From Salinibacterium sp. dk2585 (GTDB lineage Bacteria; Actinomycetota; Actinomycetes; Actinomycetales; Microbacteriaceae), in assembly GCF_008001035.1 (NCBI RefSeq), contig NZ_CP042856.1, positions 1,302,001-1,366,000 of the forward strand: DNA of 64,000 bases. Direction: 5' to 3'. The notes under the pieces are model-generated. The model searched no databases. It saw only the letters and a list, made by a program, of their open reading frames with translations, and had not been told where the DNA came from. Below are positions 45,132 through 54,180 of the stretch, piece after piece. A program made the position numbers and the translations under genes. Every line of letters starts with the position of its first letter. The first letter of the stretch is position 1.

Positions 45132-47213
45132 TCAGATATGGCCAGCGGCCTCCATGCGCCGCAACTCCTTCTTGAGGTCGGCGACCTCGTCGCGCAGCCT
45201 GCCGGCGAGCTCGAACTTGAGTTCGCCGGCGGCCCGGAGCATCTGGTCGTTGAGATCGCGGATGAGGGCGTCCAGGTCGTTTGCTCCTGATGCCGCAAGG
45301 CCCTCGAAGCGCCGGCCTTCCGTGCCGAGTGCTGGGGTGGGCGCCCTGCGGCGGTCTGCCCCGCGGCCAGCGAGGAACTCCGCCGTGTCAGCCTCTTCGC
45401 GGGCCAGCACATCGGTGATATCGGCGATCTTCTTGCGAAGCGGCGTGGGATCGATGCCGTGTTCGAGGTTGTAGGCGACCTGCTTTTCCCGTCGACGGTC
45501 GGTCTCCTCGATCGCAAGCCGCATAGAGTCGGTGACCACGTCGGCATACATGTGCACTGCGCCCGAGACGTTGCGGGCCGCACGCCCGATCGTCTGGATG
45601 AGCGAGGTCGAAGAGCGGAGGAACCCCTCTTTGTCGGCGTCGAGGATGGCGACGAGTGACACCTCTGGCAGGTCGAGGCCCTCACGCAGGAGGTTGATGC
45701 CGACGAGCACGTCGTAGACGCCCTGCCGCAGTTCGGTGAGCAGTTCGACGCGCCGCAGGGTGTCGACGTCGGAGTGGAGGTAGCGCACGCGAACCCCGGC
45801 CTCCGTCAGGAAGTCAGTCAGTTCCTCGGCCATCTTCTTGGTCAGCGTTGTGACGAGCACGCGCTCGTCGCGCTCTGTGCGGCGACGGATCTCCTCCAGC
45901 AGGTCATCGATCTGCCCCTTGCTCGGCTTCACGACGATCTCCGGGTCCACAAGTCCCGTCGGGCGGATGATCTGCTCGACAACCCCGTCAGAGACCCCGA
46001 GTTCGTACTTGCCAGGCGTCGCGGAGAGGTAGACCTTCTGGCCCACGCGGTCGAGGAACTCACTGAACTTGAGGGGGCGGTTGTCGAGCGCGCTCGGGAG
46101 ACGGAAGCCGTGCTCGACCAGCGTGCGCTTGCGGGACGCGTCTCCCTCGAACATGGCACCGATCTGCGGCACGGTAACGTGCGACTCGTCGATCACGACG
46201 AGGAAGTCGTCGGGGAAGTAGTCGAGGAGGCAGTTCGGCGGGGCACCGGGCGCGCGGCCGTCGATATGGCGCGAGTAGTTCTCGATGCCGCTGCAGAAGC
46301 CGATCTGCTCCATCATCTCGAGGTCGAAGGTCGTGCGCATGCGCAGACGCTGGGCCTCCAGGAGCTTGCCCTGGCGCTCCAGCTCTCCCAAGCGCTCTTC
46401 GAGCTCCTCGCGGATGCTGACGATTGCGCGTTGCATGGTCACCGGGCTGGCGGCGTAATGCGTCGCGGGAAACACGGAGACGGCATCCATCTTCTTCAGC
46501 ACCTCGCCTGTCAGCGGGTGCAGGGCGTAGAGCGCCTCGATCTCGTCACCGAACATCTCGATGCGGATCGCGTTCTCCTCGTACATCGGGATGATCTCGA
46601 TCGTGTCTCCGCGCACGCGGAACTTGCCCCGCGAGAAGTCCACATCGTTGCGCTGGTACTGCATGTTGACGAACTGCCGGATGATCGCGTCACGCGCGAT
46701 GCGCTGCCCGACCTGCAGGGGAATCATCGCCTGGAGGTACTCTTCGGCGGCGCCGAGGCCGTAGATGCACGACACTGTCGAGACCACGATGACGTCACGG
46801 CGGCTGAGGAGCGAATTGGTCGTCGAGTGGCGAAGTCGCTCGACCTCAGCGTTGATCGAGCTGTCCTTCTCGATGAAGGTGTCGGTCTGCGGCACGTAGG
46901 CCTCGGGCTGGTAGTAGTCGTAGTACGAGACGAAATACTCGACGGCGTTGTTGGGCATGAGGTCGCGGAACTCGTTCGCGAGTTGTGCCGCAAGCGTTTT
47001 GTTGTGCGCCATCACGAGCGTCGGTCGCTGCACCTGCTCGATGAGCCATGCGGTTGTCGCCGACTTTCCGGTTCCCGTCGCTCCGAGGAGCACGACGTCG
47101 GTCTCCCCGGCGTTGATACGCCCTGCAAGCTCGGCGATGGCCGCCGGCTGGTCTCCACTTGGGCTGTACTCGCTGATGACCTCAAAGGGCCGCACGGACC
47201 TGGTCGGCTGCAT
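45132..47213 (-). CDS. uvrB: UvrABC excinuclease subunit B
   Basis: This 693-residue helicase-like subunit verifies damage and recruits UvrC. It has Walker [16 protein letters not shown], the beta-hairpin [21 protein letters not shown] that locks around damaged DNA, DESH ([10 protein letters not shown]), the helicase motifs [17 protein letters not shown] and QTIGRAARN, and the C-terminal UVR domain (about residues 640-680) that contacts UvrC. The ATG lies 6 nt after TAGACT. It follows coaE after 9 bases. Confidence 0.98.
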   Translation of the reverse strand: MQPTRSVRPFEVISEYSPSGDQPAAIAELAGRINAGETDVVLLGATGTGKSATTAWLIEQVQRPTLVMAHNKTLAAQLANEFRDLMPNNAVEYFVSYYDYYQPEAYVPQTDTFIEKDSSINAEVERLRHSTTNSLLSRRDVIVVSTVSCIYGLGAAEEYLQAMIPLQVGQRIARDAIIRQFVNMQYQRNDVDFSRGKFRVRGDTIEIIPMYEENAIRIEMFGDEIEALYALHPLTGEVLKKMDAVSVFPATHYAASPVTMQRAIVSIREELEERLGELERQGKLLEAQRLRMRTTFDLEMMEQIGFCSGIENYSRHIDGRAPGAPPNCLLDYFPDDFLVVIDESHVTVPQIGAMFEGDASRKRTLVEHGFRLPSALDNRPLKFSEFLDRVGQKVYLSATPGKYELGVSDGVVEQIIRPTGLVDPEIVVKPSKGQIDDLLEEIRRRTERDERVLVTTLTKKMAEELTDFLTEAGVRVRYLHSDVDTLRRVELLTELRQGVYDVLVGINLLREGLDLPEVSLVAILDADKEGFLRSSTSLIQTIGRAARNVSGAVHMYADVVTDSMRLAIEETDRRREKQVAYNLEHGIDPTPLRKKIADITDVLAREEADTAEFLAGRGADRRRAPTPALGTEGRRFEGLAASGANDLDALIRDLNDQMLRAAGELKFELAGRLRDEVADLKKELRRMEAAGHI

Positions 47214-47219
47214 GCTCCA

Positions 47220-47225
47220 AGTCTA
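47220..47225 (-). promoter_or_regulatory. Leaderless -10 box for uvrB on the coaE stop codon
   Basis: On the minus strand TAGACT begins with the coaE TAG stop and is followed by 6 nt and the uvrB ATG. GGAG within those 6 bases is too near the ATG to be a normal ribosome binding site. The uvrB message is therefore probably leaderless and independent of coaE. Confidence 0.5.
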
Positions 47226-47867
47226 GGCAGGCCCACCGACACTCGGCTGGGAGGAGCCCGCACCACGAGCGCTGAGCTCGCTCCAGTACTCCTCGACCCG
47301 CTCCATCAGCTGGTCAACCGTGCCGGTGTTCTCGATCACGACATCGGCGATCGCAAGGCGCTCCTCATCACTGGCCTGGGCACCCACTCGACTCAGCGCG
47401 TCGTCGCGAGACATGCCTCGATACTCGATCATGCGCCGTACCCGCTCTGACTCATCGGCGTGGACGACGACGATTGAGTCGAACGGGAGCGCATGCCGGC
47501 CGCCCGCCTCAGCGAGGAGGGGAACGTCGTACACGACGATCGCCGCGGGATTTGCTGCGGCCGCCTCCTGGATGCGCGCCGTGGCGAGTTCCCGCACGCG
47601 AGGGTGGGTGATCCGGTTGAGCACTGCGAGCTTCTCCGCGTCACCGAAGACACGGGCCCCTAGGGCGGCGCGATCGAGCGCTCCGTCGCTGTCGATCACG
47701 TCGGGACCGAACTCCTGCGCGATCTCGCGAAGCCCGTCTGTTCCCGGCTCGACCACCTCCCGAGCAAGCTGGTCGGCGTCGATGTGAACGGCGCCGAGGT
47801 CTCGGAGTCGGGACGCGACGAGCGACTTGCCCGACGCGATCCCTCCCGTCAAAGCGATGAGATACAC
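47223..47867 (-). CDS. coaE: Dephospho-CoA kinase
   Basis: This 214-residue P-loop kinase does the last step of coenzyme A synthesis. Walker A TGGIASGKS is at residues 7-15, VHIDADQLAREVVEPG and the lid residues RMIEYRGMSRDDALSR follow. The GTG start lies 6 nt after TAGCAT on the minus strand, so the mRNA is probably leaderless. It lies upstream of uvrB, as in mycobacteria where coaE sits by rpsA and uvrB. Confidence 0.95.
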   Translation of the reverse strand: MYLIALTGGIASGKSLVASRLRDLGAVHIDADQLAREVVEPGTDGLREIAQEFGPDVIDSDGALDRAALGARVFGDAEKLAVLNRITHPRVRELATARIQEAAAANPAAIVVYDVPLLAEAGGRHALPFDSIVVVHADESERVRRMIEYRGMSRDDALSRVGAQASDEERLAIADVVIENTGTVDQLMERVEEYWSELSARGAGSSQPSVGGPA

Positions 47868-47873
47868 GGGGCA

Positions 47874-47890
47874 ATGCTAGTGGGCTAGTC
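47874..47890. promoter_or_regulatory. Divergent -10 boxes, coaE / DUF4126
   Basis: On the minus strand TAGCAT (47874-47879) stands 6 nt before the coaE GTG. On the plus strand TAGTCT (47885-47890) could be the -10 for the DUF4126 gene, leaving a leader of about 50 nt with GCAGAGGGAG. Confidence 0.4.
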
Positions 47891-47947
47891 TCGCCTCATC
47901 ACCGCCCGAAAGCCAGGTGCTGGCGTCAGCCAGCAGAGGGAGCGCGC

Positions 47948-48529
47948 ATGATCGAGGTCCTCACCGGGGCAGGGCTCGCGATGTCAGCGGGACTCAACGC
48001 CTACGTCCCGCTCCTTGTGTTGGGTCTCGCCAGTCGGTTCACGGAGTTCGTGAACCTGCCGGCACAGTGGGCCTGGCTCGAGAACGAGTGGGTGCTAGGT
48101 ATCGTCGGGCTCCTCCTGCTCATCGAGGTCGTGGCCGACAAGGTGCCGGTCGTTGACAGCATCAATGACTGGATCCAGACCGTCGTTCGCCCGACCGCCG
48201 GTGGCCTCGCGTTCGGGTCGGGTTCATCTGCCGAGACTGTTGCTGTGGCCGATCCCGCACAGTTCCTCGAGTCACAGCAGTGGGTGCCCATCGTCTCCGG
48301 CGTCGTCATCGCGCTCGTCGTGCACCTCGCGAAGCTCGCAGTTCGCCCGGTCGTCAATGCGGTCACGGCGGGTGTCGCGGCCCCCGTCGTCAGCACGCTC
48401 GAGGATGTCGCGAGCGTGACGCTCACGGTGCTCGCGCTCATATTGCCGATTCTCCTGGTCGTCGCCGTGCCGCTCCTTGCTTGGCTGGCCATCGCGAGCG
48501 TCAAGCGGGCGCGTGCCCGCCGCGCCTGA
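47948..48529 (+). CDS. DUF4126 membrane protein
   Basis: This 193-residue protein has a DUF4126 domain: hydrophobic helices at about 12-32, 48-66, 112-130 and 158-182, separated by short loops with VADKVPVVDSINDW, a family hallmark. A basic C-terminal end (KRARARRA) suggests the end is in the cytoplasm. The function is unknown. It is a single gene between coaE and rpsA on the opposite strand, followed by a strong bidirectional hairpin. Confidence 0.85.
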   Translation: MIEVLTGAGLAMSAGLNAYVPLLVLGLASRFTEFVNLPAQWAWLENEWVLGIVGLLLLIEVVADKVPVVDSINDWIQTVVRPTAGGLAFGSGSSAETVAVADPAQFLESQQWVPIVSGVVIALVVHLAKLAVRPVVNAVTAGVAAPVVSTLEDVASVTLTVLALILPILLVVAVPLLAWLAIASVKRARARRA

Positions 48530-48567
48530 GCCGCGAAGATTCGGGACGAAGGAGCACCGGAAACGCA

Positions 48568-48597
48568 GAACGGCCGGACCCTGGGGTCCGGCCGTTC
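48568..48597. terminator. Bidirectional terminator, DUF4126 gene and rpsA
   Basis: A perfect 13-bp stem, GAACGGCCGGACC with GGTCCGGCCGTTC, closes a 4-nt CTGG loop between the convergent DUF4126 and rpsA genes. It is the strongest hairpin in the window, although it has no long U-run on either strand. Confidence 0.75.
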
Positions 48598-48624
48598 CAC
48601 ATGCGTCTGGATGACGCGATCGTG

Positions 48625-50073
48625 CTAGTTGCTCGAGAGCTTCTCGCGAAGAGCGGCAAGCGCCTCGTCGTCGGCGAGCGTGCCGACCGAGGACGACTCG
48701 CTCGAGAAGGACGATCCACCAGCCGAGGGGACATCGTCGATGTCCTTGGCTGCGGCAGCAGCGACCTGCTTCTTGTGAGCCTCCCAGCGAGCCTGAGCGG
48801 CCGCGTAGTCGGCCTCCCACTTGGCGCGCTGCTCCTCGAAGCCTTCCTTCCACTCGTTCGTCTCGGGGTCGAAGCCCTCCGGGTACTTGTAGTTGCCCTG
48901 CTCGTCGTACTCCGTGAGCATGCCGTACAGCGCCGGGTCGAACTCGGTGCCCTCGGGGTCGACACCCTCGTTGGCCTGCTTGAGGCTCAGCGAGATGCGG
49001 CGACGCTCGAGGTCGATGTCGATGACCTTGACGAAGACCTCTTCGCCGACCGACACGACCTGCTCGGCGAGCTCGACGTGCTTGCCGGAGAGCTCGGAGA
49101 TGTGGACGAGGCCCTCGATGCCCTCTGCGACGCGGACGAACGCGCCGAAGGGGACGAGCTTCGTGACCTTGCCCGGTGCAACCTGGCCGATGGCGTGGGT
49201 GCGGGCGAAGACCTGCCACGGGTCTTCCTGCGTCGCCTTGAGCGACAGGGAGACGCGCTCGCGCTCGAGGTCGACCTCAAGGATCTCGACGGTGACCTCC
49301 TGGCCAACCTCGACAACCTCGCTGGCGTGCTCAATGTGCTTCCAGCTGAGCTCGGAGACGTGCACGAGGCCATCGACGCCACCGAGGTCCACGAAGGCAC
49401 CGAAGTTGACGATCGACGAGACGACACCCTTGCGAACCTGGCCCTTGGCGAGGTTGTTGAGGAAGGTCGTGCGGCTCTCGGACTGCGTCTGCTCGAGGAG
49501 GGCGCGGCGCGAAAGGACCACGTTGTTGCGGTTCTTGTCGAGCTCGAGGATCTTGGCCTCGATCTCCTGGCCGAGGTACGGCGTGAGGTCGCGCACGCGG
49601 CGGAGCTCGATGAGCGATGCCGGGAGGAAGCCGCGGAGGCCGATGTCGACGATGAGGCCGCCCTTGACGACCTCGATGACCGTGCCCGTGACGACTCCGT
49701 CGTCTTCCTTGATCTTTTCGACGTCGCCCCACGCACGCTCGTACTGCGCGCGCTTCTTGGACAGGATCAGACGGCCTTCCTTGTCCTCCTTCTGGAGAAC
49801 GAGGGCCTCGACCGTGTCGCCGACCGTGACAACCTCGTCGGGGTTCACGTCGTGCTTGATGGAGAGTTCGCGGGAGGGGATGACACCCTCGGTCTTGTAA
49901 CCGACGTCGAGGAGAACCTCGTCACGGTCGATCTTGACGACGGTGCCCTCGATGAGGTCTCCGTCGTTGAAGAACTTCAGCGTCTTTTCGACCGCGGCGA
50001 GAAAGTCTTCAGCAGATCCGATGTCGTTGATGGCGACCTGCTTGGGTGCCTTACCGGTCGTTGCGATTGTCAT
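48625..50073 (-). CDS. rpsA: 30S ribosomal protein S1
   Basis: This 482-residue S1 has four S1 RNA-binding domains: the first around DGDLIEGTVVKID, the second around DDGVVTGTVIEVVKGGLIV, and the third and fourth carrying SSIVNFGAFVDLGGVDGL and VPFGAFVRVAEGIEGLVHIS. An acidic, low-complexity C-terminal end follows. ATG 50073 is chosen because GGAG lies 11 nt upstream and the S1 start MTIATTGKAPKQVAI matches relatives; the frame extends 59 codons farther. S1 in actinobacteria has fewer domains than the six of E. coli, as here. Confidence 0.97.
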   Translation of the reverse strand: MTIATTGKAPKQVAINDIGSAEDFLAAVEKTLKFFNDGDLIEGTVVKIDRDEVLLDVGYKTEGVIPSRELSIKHDVNPDEVVTVGDTVEALVLQKEDKEGRLILSKKRAQYERAWGDVEKIKEDDGVVTGTVIEVVKGGLIVDIGLRGFLPASLIELRRVRDLTPYLGQEIEAKILELDKNRNNVVLSRRALLEQTQSESRTTFLNNLAKGQVRKGVVSSIVNFGAFVDLGGVDGLVHVSELSWKHIEHASEVVEVGQEVTVEILEVDLERERVSLSLKATQEDPWQVFARTHAIGQVAPGKVTKLVPFGAFVRVAEGIEGLVHISELSGKHVELAEQVVSVGEEVFVKVIDIDLERRRISLSLKQANEGVDPEGTEFDPALYGMLTEYDEQGNYKYPEGFDPETNEWKEGFEEQRAKWEADYAAAQARWEAHKKQVAAAAAKDIDDVPSAGGSSFSSESSSVGTLADDEALAALREKLSSN

Positions 50074-50264
50074 GTAGTAGTTGCTCCAGGATGGACATGC
50101 CCGAGGGCAGAAATCAGGCCACGAACGAGATGTTGCTGGTGTGTATCGCCGTGCTGGAAGAAATCCAGACCGACGTCGCCGTGGCAGGCGGATAGGTATT
50201 CGCAGAAATTGCGACTCTCCAGCATACCCGGCTTGCCCTCGTGGGAGCAACAGTCAGGCCGCCC

Positions 50265-52373
50265 TTAGCTGGACGGAACGCGGTATGCCGCGGTCTCGTA
50301 CTTCCACACTCGATCGTCGTAGCTTCGGATCACGTGATCCCGCTCAGCCGCGCTGGCGGTATAGAAGTGGTGCCGCTGCGTATCGCTCCAGAACCGGTAC
50401 ACGGGCATTGTTGCCGATGTCGCGCTCGATGTCGGGTAGACGTAGTAGGCGATCGTCTCGTACTTCCATACGTTGTCGTCATAGGCCGCGATGACGTGGT
50501 TCTTCTCCGCCTCGCTTGCCGTGTAGAAGTGACCGTTCATGGTGTTGCTCCAGAAACGATAGAGCGGGATCGTGCCCGGTTTCTTACTCGTGAAGGCGCG
50601 ATAGGCGACGGCTTCATAGCGCCAGATGTGGCTGGGGTAGTTGGCCTGGACGTGCGCCTTCTCCGCGGCGCTGATCGTATAGAAGTGGCCCTGGTAGGCG
50701 TCGCTCCAGAAGCGGTAGACGGGGAACGATCCGTCGGGGCTCGCGGTTGATGCAGTTGATGATCCCAGCGTCACCTGCACCCGCATCGACGTTGTCGGTG
50801 ACCCTGAGACGGCCGTGACCTTGATGCCCCCGGACGGGCTTGACAGGGACTGCCCAGCGCGGACAGCGGGGAGGTGCACTCCCCCAGGCTGGGCGGAGGT
50901 GACCGCGGCAGATCCGTTGCTGACAGCTCGCAGCATCCGCACTCCCGGCGTGAAACTCACCGTCTTGCCGGAGAGACTGCGCTGTGCCGAAGCATAGTAG
51001 GGCGTCGGGGTGCCCTGGCCGCTGCGGAGTTCGATGTGGAAGAGCTCGCCAGTCTGCGGGTCTGTCGCAGCCACGTGTCGGATGCCGCTCGCGGAACGCA
51101 GCGGTGCCAGGTCGATCGTCCAGGTCTTTGTCGCGGTGCCGGCCGGCAGCGCGAGCGCTGTGCTCGCTGAGGCGGGGAGGAAGCCCAGCCGCGACGCGGT
51201 TGACGTGTTGAGCGGGGTGAGGGTGTCATAGCCCTGGACGCCGAGTCCCATGACGTCGTAGATGTCCCAGTACTCGTGTTTCGAGCACGAGCCGCTCGTG
51301 CACACGTGCAGGTCTGAGTGGCCCAGGCCGAGGTTGTGTCCGATCTCGTGCGTCAGGGTCGAGAGGTCGACGCCCTTGCCAAGCGACTGACGAACGGCGC
51401 CACCGTAGTGGATGCCCGAGCCGACCACCCCGACGCCGGTCTCCGCGCACTGTGCCGGGTTCAGCACGACAAGATGGCGACTCGTGCCGGGGGTGCTCGT
51501 GCGGAATGTTGACCAGCTCGAATAGCCGAGTTTCTGCGCAGCACGGTTCCAGGTCGTGAAGGGGTCTTCGCCGCAGCTCCCCCCGGTCAGCTGGGTGACC
51601 TGCGGTGCCACGGAGAAGCGGCTGATCTGACCATTGGAGGACGTCCGCCAGTGTGCCCCCGCCTGCTCAGCGAGGGTCCTCAGCTGGGCATCGGTCTGGA
51701 TCGGCCGGCTAAGGCCCGTAGGTGCATTCGCGACGATGACGATCTCATGCGCCTGTCCCGCCGCCGTGGTCGCTGCTGCAGCAACCGTGACCTGCGCCTG
51801 CACGACGGGCAGCTCGGTGCCACTCTCGTCTGCCGCGGCAATCGCCTCCTGCGTCGCTTCCGCCGCCTCGGGCAGCGCACCCGAACCCTGAGTGGACGAT
51901 TCCAACTCGAGCGCGGTCTCGGGTGCGAGCTGCTTGACGACTGCGTCAACAGCAACGGTGCCAGTGAATTGGTCACCAGTGCTGACCGAGTCCGGAAACT
52001 CGCCCGTGACCGGCACGACCTGTCCCGCAGCGGTCTCGACGGCGTAGCTGGTGTACACCGTCGGCTCGCTGTGTGCGTCGACAGAAAGGGTCTCCGAGAC
52101 CGAGACGACGACTTCGCCGCTCAGTTCGACCGCGGCATCCTGAGCGCGCCCCGGGTCGTCGATCGTAATCTCGGTGCCCGGCACGGGCTCAGCGGCATCC
52201 GGCTCAGCGGCATCCGTCCCCAGGGCGGCCGAGGCTTCCTGGGATGCATGGATGCTGCTCGGTGCGACGGTGACGGCTGTTGCAGGGCTCGGCGAGACAA
52301 CGGATGCTCCCAGCATCAGACTCGTGAGAAGTCCCCCCAGGACCACCAGCCCACCACGATTGGGGTTGGTCAT
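50265..52373 (-). CDS. Secreted metzincin metalloprotease with DUF5648 repeats
   Basis: This 702-residue exported protein has a Sec signal (about residues 9-33, ending in ATA) and an Ala/Glu-rich region to about 205. The catalytic domain carries the zinc motif HEIGHNLGLGH (His342, Glu343, His346, His352) and a Met-turn at M375 (DIYDVMGLG). It resembles gametolysin (M11)-type or reprolysin-like peptidases. Cys267, Cys309, Cys358 and Cys363 may form disulfides. Three C-terminal repeats (about 551-593, 603-645, 657-699), each with YRFWS..HFYT..AE..HV and WxYE, match DUF5648. They may bind surface glycan or protein. TAGGCT lies 6 nt before the ATG, so it is probably leaderless. Its substrate is unknown. 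Confidence 0.88.
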   Translation of the reverse strand: MTNPNRGGLVVLGGLLTSLMLGASVVSPSPATAVTVAPSSIHASQEASAALGTDAAEPDAAEPVPGTEITIDDPGRAQDAAVELSGEVVVSVSETLSVDAHSEPTVYTSYAVETAAGQVVPVTGEFPDSVSTGDQFTGTVAVDAVVKQLAPETALELESSTQGSGALPEAAEATQEAIAAADESGTELPVVQAQVTVAAAATTAAGQAHEIVIVANAPTGLSRPIQTDAQLRTLAEQAGAHWRTSSNGQISRFSVAPQVTQLTGGSCGEDPFTTWNRAAQKLGYSSWSTFRTSTPGTSRHLVVLNPAQCAETGVGVVGSGIHYGGAVRQSLGKGVDLSTLTHEIGHNLGLGHSDLHVCTSGSCSKHEYWDIYDVMGLGVQGYDTLTPLNTSTASRLGFLPASASTALALPAGTATKTWTIDLAPLRSASGIRHVAATDPQTGELFHIELRSGQGTPTPYYASAQRSLSGKTVSFTPGVRMLRAVSNGSAAVTSAQPGGVHLPAVRAGQSLSSPSGGIKVTAVSGSPTTSMRVQVTLGSSTASTASPDGSFPVYRFWSDAYQGHFYTISAAEKAHVQANYPSHIWRYEAVAYRAFTSKKPGTIPLYRFWSNTMNGHFYTASEAEKNHVIAAYDDNVWKYETIAYYVYPTSSATSATMPVYRFWSDTQRHHFYTASAAERDHVIRSYDDRVWKYETAAYRVPSS
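50277..50723 (-). repeat. Three tandem DUF5648 repeats of the metalloprotease
   Basis: Three units of about 43 residues with a period of 52-54 residues end the secreted metalloprotease. Each has the order PVYRFWS (or PLYRFWS), HFYT, AAEK/AERD HV, and (I/V)WRYE or WKYE with YxV. The linkers are 9-11 residues. Copies differ in sequence, so they are an old protein-level repeat and not a recent DNA duplication. Confidence 0.85.
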
Positions 52374-52379
52374 GCCGGA

Positions 52380-52385
52380 AGCCTA
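52380..52385 (-). promoter_or_regulatory. Leaderless -10 box for the metalloprotease gene
   Basis: On the minus strand TAGGCT is followed by 6 nt and the ATG at 52373. It fixes the start of the secreted metalloprotease and implies a leaderless mRNA. Confidence 0.5.
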
Positions 52386-52470
52386 GACAGCGAAGATGAG
52401 AACCCGCGAGGAGAAACCATCACGAAGCGTCAAGGGCGTGACCCCAATTCAGGGGTGAGTATGCCTCGCG

Positions 52471-54129
52471 TCAGTCGAGGAGGGCGGAGCGCAGGGTGTC
52501 GAGGCCGACTCCGCCGAGTGCGAGCGCGTCGCGGTGGAAGGACCGCACGTCGAAGTCTGCGCCGCCCCGACGGCGAGCCTCATCGCGCAGTTCCATCCAC
52601 AGACGCTGGCCCACCTTGTACGACGGCGCCTGGCCTGGCCAGCCGAAATAGCGATTCACCTCGAAGAGCGTGCTCGGGTCCGACTCGTGGCAGTTCTCGC
52701 GGAAGAACGCGAGGGCGTAGTCAAAGTCCCAGCGACCCTCGCCATCGAGACGACGTTTGCCGAGGTGCACGCCGATGTCAAGCACGACCCGCGCGGCACG
52801 CATGCGCTGGGCGTCGAGCATCCCGAATCGGTCGCCCGGATCATTGAGGTAGCCAAGCTCCTCCATGAGCCGCTCGGCGTACAGTGCCCAGCCTTCGGCG
52901 TGGCCCGATGTCCCTGCCAGCTGGCGCCGCCACGTGTTCAGCTCGCCACGATTGACGACCGCCTGACCGATCTGCAGGTGGTGGCCAGGGACGCCCTCGT
53001 GGTAGACGGTGGTCGTCTCGCGCCACGTTGAGAACTCGGTGATGCCGACCGGAACTGACCACCACATCCTGCCGGGCCTCGTGAAGTCATCAGACGGCCC
53101 CGTGTAGTAGATGCCGCCGTTCTGCGTGGGCGCGATCATGCACTCGAGGCGGCGAATCTCCTGCGGGATGTCGAACTGTGTCTGCCCGAGCTCGGCGACG
53201 GCGCGGTCGCTCAGGTCCTGCATCCAGGCCTGCAGCGCGTCGGTGCCGTGAAGGATGCGCGACGGGTCTGAGTCGAGCACGGCGATCGCCTCTTCGACGG
53301 AGGCGCCGGGCGAGATCTCGTGGGCGAGAGCCTCCTGTTCGCTCCGCATCCGTGCGAGCTCCTCGATGCCCCACTCGTAGGCCTCATCGAGGTCGATCGT
53401 CGCACCGAGGAACCGGCGCGAGTGCAGCGCGTAGCTCTCCCGTCCCACCGCGTCGACCTCGGTGGCGCTTGCCGCGAGCTCAATGCGCAGGAACTCGGTG
53501 AGTCGCGAATAGGCTTCGGTCGCCAGTCGAGCGTTCGTGCTAAGGGTCGCACTGAGCGACTCGGGCACGTCTGACGCCTCGTGAGCGAACTCCGAGAAGA
53601 AGCCGCCGGCGGTGCCGACACGTCCAGTCAGCTCTGCGACCGCGAGCACCTGGCGGCGCGCGGGGGTGACCCCTTCCGAAATCCCGCGACGAAGTGTCTC
53701 GATGTAGCCGTCGACCGCGTCGGGGACTCCTCCCATCCTGCTCGCGATATCGCTCCAGTCGCCCTCCGTCTCGGTGGGCATGAGGTCGAAGATCTCGCGG
53801 ATGTCCGTGGCTGGCGAGGCGAGCACGTTGAGGTCGCGCAGGTGGAGCCGCGCCTCGTGGGACTCGAGTTCTAGCTCGAGCGCCGCCCCGAGGTCCGCTG
53901 CCGTCACGCGGTCGACGTCGTCGACGGGCGAACATGCGCGAAGTTCCGCCAGCGCGGAGCGCGCGGCGTCCGCCTTGGCCTCGGCGCCCGCCGGCGAATA
54001 GTCACCGTACTCGCCCAGTCTCCCGGGGACACCGATGTAGGTGGCGATCGTGGGATCGAGGTCAGTGACGGTGTTCACCCACCGTTCGGCAACCTCGTCA
54101 ACAGGGGTCGGGGTGCGTGGCGTCGTCAT
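52471..54129 (-). CDS. DUF885 family (putative metallopeptidase-like)
   Basis: This 552-residue cytoplasmic DUF885 protein is annotated in many bacteria as a possible peptidase. The family hallmark VYHEGVPGHHLQIGQAV has HExxxGHH, a zinc-like His/Glu arrangement. A C-terminal block with EVNRYFGWPGQAPSYKVGQ is typical. There is no signal peptide. The upstream ATG 54150 is less likely, because TACGCT lies exactly 6 nt before ATG 54129, matching the leaderless pattern. No substrate is known. Confidence 0.87.
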   Translation of the reverse strand: MTTPRTPTPVDEVAERWVNTVTDLDPTIATYIGVPGRLGEYGDYSPAGAEAKADAARSALAELRACSPVDDVDRVTAADLGAALELELESHEARLHLRDLNVLASPATDIREIFDLMPTETEGDWSDIASRMGGVPDAVDGYIETLRRGISEGVTPARRQVLAVAELTGRVGTAGGFFSEFAHEASDVPESLSATLSTNARLATEAYSRLTEFLRIELAASATEVDAVGRESYALHSRRFLGATIDLDEAYEWGIEELARMRSEQEALAHEISPGASVEEAIAVLDSDPSRILHGTDALQAWMQDLSDRAVAELGQTQFDIPQEIRRLECMIAPTQNGGIYYTGPSDDFTRPGRMWWSVPVGITEFSTWRETTTVYHEGVPGHHLQIGQAVVNRGELNTWRRQLAGTSGHAEGWALYAERLMEELGYLNDPGDRFGMLDAQRMRAARVVLDIGVHLGKRRLDGEGRWDFDYALAFFRENCHESDPSTLFEVNRYFGWPGQAPSYKVGQRLWMELRDEARRRGGADFDVRSFHRDALALGGVGLDTLRSALLD

Positions 54130-54135
54130 GCTTTC

Positions 54136-54141
54136 AGCGTA
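54136..54141 (-). promoter_or_regulatory. Leaderless -10 box for the DUF885 gene
   Basis: On the minus strand TACGCT lies 6 nt before ATG 54129. It selects this start over the ATG seven codons upstream, which would lie outside the transcript. Confidence 0.45.
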
Positions 54142-54180
54142 CGGGAGCATCGCACCGAGCGCTGGGTGGGCTTGGTGCGC

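Noticed and set aside
45774-47450. 558-codon open frame on the plus strand opposite uvrB
   Set aside because: It has a biased His/Arg/Leu composition and no family match. It arises from third-position GC in uvrB.
48280-50268. Long open frame of over 600 codons on the plus strand opposite rpsA
   Set aside because: It is a GC-rich shadow of rpsA with no recognisable domain. Similar shadows lie opposite uvrB, tkt, gap, gltB and others. Each has a clear real gene on the other strand.
52181-52215. Short direct repeat in the metalloprotease gene (AGCGGCATCCG twice)
   Set aside because: It encodes a small Asp-Ala-Ala-Glu-Pro duplication in the low-complexity stalk and needs no further explanation.
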